From Bacteroidia bacterium (GTDB lineage: Bacteria > Bacteroidota > Bacteroidia > Bacteroidales > Rikenellaceae): a DNA stretch of 5,989 nt. The notes under the pieces are model-generated. The model had not been told where the DNA came from, ran no database searches, and saw nothing but the letters and a program-made list of their open reading frames with translations. Positions 5,250 through 5,989 of the stretch are shown here, piece after piece; within the stretch, counting starts at the first letter, position 1; each line of letters begins with the position of its first letter. Location: positions 1 to 5,989 of the forward strand of contig BNXD01000074.1 of the NCBI GenBank assembly GCA_025999315.1, written 5' to 3'. The translations under genes were made by a program, and so were the position numbers.

Positions 5250-5989
5250 TTATATTATCAAATCCGAAATTCTTGTGCTTGCCATCATCACCTGCGTCTG
5301 GTCGGCGAAAGCGCTCAGGCGGACATATCCTTCGCCACTGGGTCCGAACCGCTCGCCGGGCGAGGAGAGGATGTGGCACCCCCCGAGCAATCTGTCAAAC
5401 AGGCTCCAGGAGCTCCCCCGCGGCGACTCGACCCAGATGTAGGGCGAGTTGACCCCTCCGCAGTAGTTTAGTCCGGCCCTTTCGAGCGCCTGGCGAAGGA
5501 TGGCGGCGTTTTTCATATAGTAATCAACGTTCTGCCTGATCTCGCTTTTGCCCTTCGGTGTGTAGAGCGCCTCGGCCGCCTTCTGGATGATATAGGACGG
5601 GGCGTTGTTTTTGATCGTCTGGCGGCGTTGCCACAGATCGTTGAGCGAAATGTCGTTGCCGCTGTACATCGAGTAGCCCTTCACCTCCTTGGGGATCACC
5701 GTATAGCCGCAGTGCAGACCCGTGAAACCGGCCGATTTGGAGAAACTGTGAAACTCGATGGCTATCTTTCGGGCCCCCTTGATCTGGTAGATGCTGTGGG
5801 GTACGTCATCCTCTGTGATGAACGCCTCGTACGTGGCGTCGAAAAATATCAGCACGTTGTTCTCCAGCGCATAATCGACCCACTCTTTGAGCTGGCCGAG
5901 AGTCAGGGTCATCCCCGTCGGGTCGTTGGGATAGCTCATGAATATGATGTCGGGACGCTCCCGGGGCAACTGTGGAACAAAACCGTTCT
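5250..5989 (-). CDS. Divergent DapL-like aminotransferase, 5' end beyond window
   Basis: The C-terminal 245 residues of a second DapL-family protein. The frame is open to the right edge, so about 164 N-terminal residues are missing. It aligns with the DapL encoded at 2206-3429 along its length, apart from a two-residue insertion near 'YSMYSGNDISL'. The Schiff-base lysine (SFSKSAG), the Asp and Tyr of FDATYEAF and the C-terminal Arg in GYVRLSAF are kept. Two usually invariant PLP contacts are changed: PNNPTG reads PNDPTG (codon 5922-5924), and the phosphate-binding Arg of GLRCG is His (5712-5714). These match Asn194 and Arg266 of aspartate aminotransferase. No frameshift or stop is seen. It may be an aminotransferase with altered activity, a regulatory or degenerating paralogue, or a functional DapL variant. 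Confidence 0.88.
   Translation of the reverse strand, partial: NGFVPQLPRERPDIIFMSYPNDPTGMTLTLGQLKEWVDYALENNVLIFFDATYEAFITEDDVPHSIYQIKGARKIAIEFHSFSKSAGFTGLHCGYTVIPKEVKGYSMYSGNDISLNDLWQRRQTIKNNAPSYIIQKAAEALYTPKGKSEIRQNVDYYMKNAAILRQALERAGLNYCGGVNSPYIWVESPRGSSWSLFDRLLGGCHILSSPGERFGPSGEGYVRLSAFADQTQVMMASTRISDLII

Noticed and set aside
5967..5969. TTG at 5967-5969 as the start of the dapL-like gene
   Set aside because: The frame continues upstream to the window edge with residues (NGFVPQ) that still align with DapL, so the gene is truncated by the window rather than started here.

Overview
The window looks like chromosomal DNA from a GC-rich member of the Bacteroidales, most like Alistipes/Rikenellaceae. 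This is inferred from the gene families (DapL-type lysine synthesis, an AmtB with a cleavable signal peptide, signal peptides ending in Ala-Gln), A-rich leaders in place of clear Shine-Dalgarno sites, and high-GC coding DNA with AT-rich gaps. No 16S or other taxonomic marker is present, so genus is a guess.

All genes lie on the minus strand, so transcription runs from right to left. In that order they are: a partial DapL-like aminotransferase cut by the right edge (5250-5989), a small outer-membrane beta-barrel protein (4385-5119), dapF (3453-4298), dapL (2206-3429), glnK (1679-2041), amtB (190-1647), and the first 33 codons of a probable asnA cut by the left edge (1-100). No stretch over about 300 bases lacks a gene. 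The larger gaps hold a perfect 18-bp hairpin (4322-4369), a perfect 16-bp hairpin (135-180), two copies of a 24-base intergenic repeat (2068-2091 and 4365-4388), and two tiny ORFs that each follow a dapL-type gene (2135-2209 and 5169-5237).

The genes share a nitrogen theme. AmtB brings in ammonium, GlnK plugs or opens AmtB according to nitrogen and energy status, and AsnA fixes ammonia into asparagine. DapL moves an amino group from glutamate to tetrahydrodipicolinate, making LL-diaminopimelate in one step. DapF epimerises that to meso-diaminopimelate for peptidoglycan and lysine. The barrel protein resembles porins that sit beside glnK-amtB in some proteobacteria and could be the outer-membrane entry route.

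The points most worth a second look are the second DapL-like enzyme, which has lost two PLP-contacting residues; the GlnK, whose T-loop keeps the AmtB-plugging arginine but has changed 2-oxoglutarate ligands; and the paired tiny ORFs with a shared Asn-Pro-Arg-x-Gly-Glu motif. No mobile element, CRISPR array, tRNA or rRNA was seen. I saw no convincing match to the Bacteroidetes promoter consensus (TTTG / TAnnTTTG) in the gaps.
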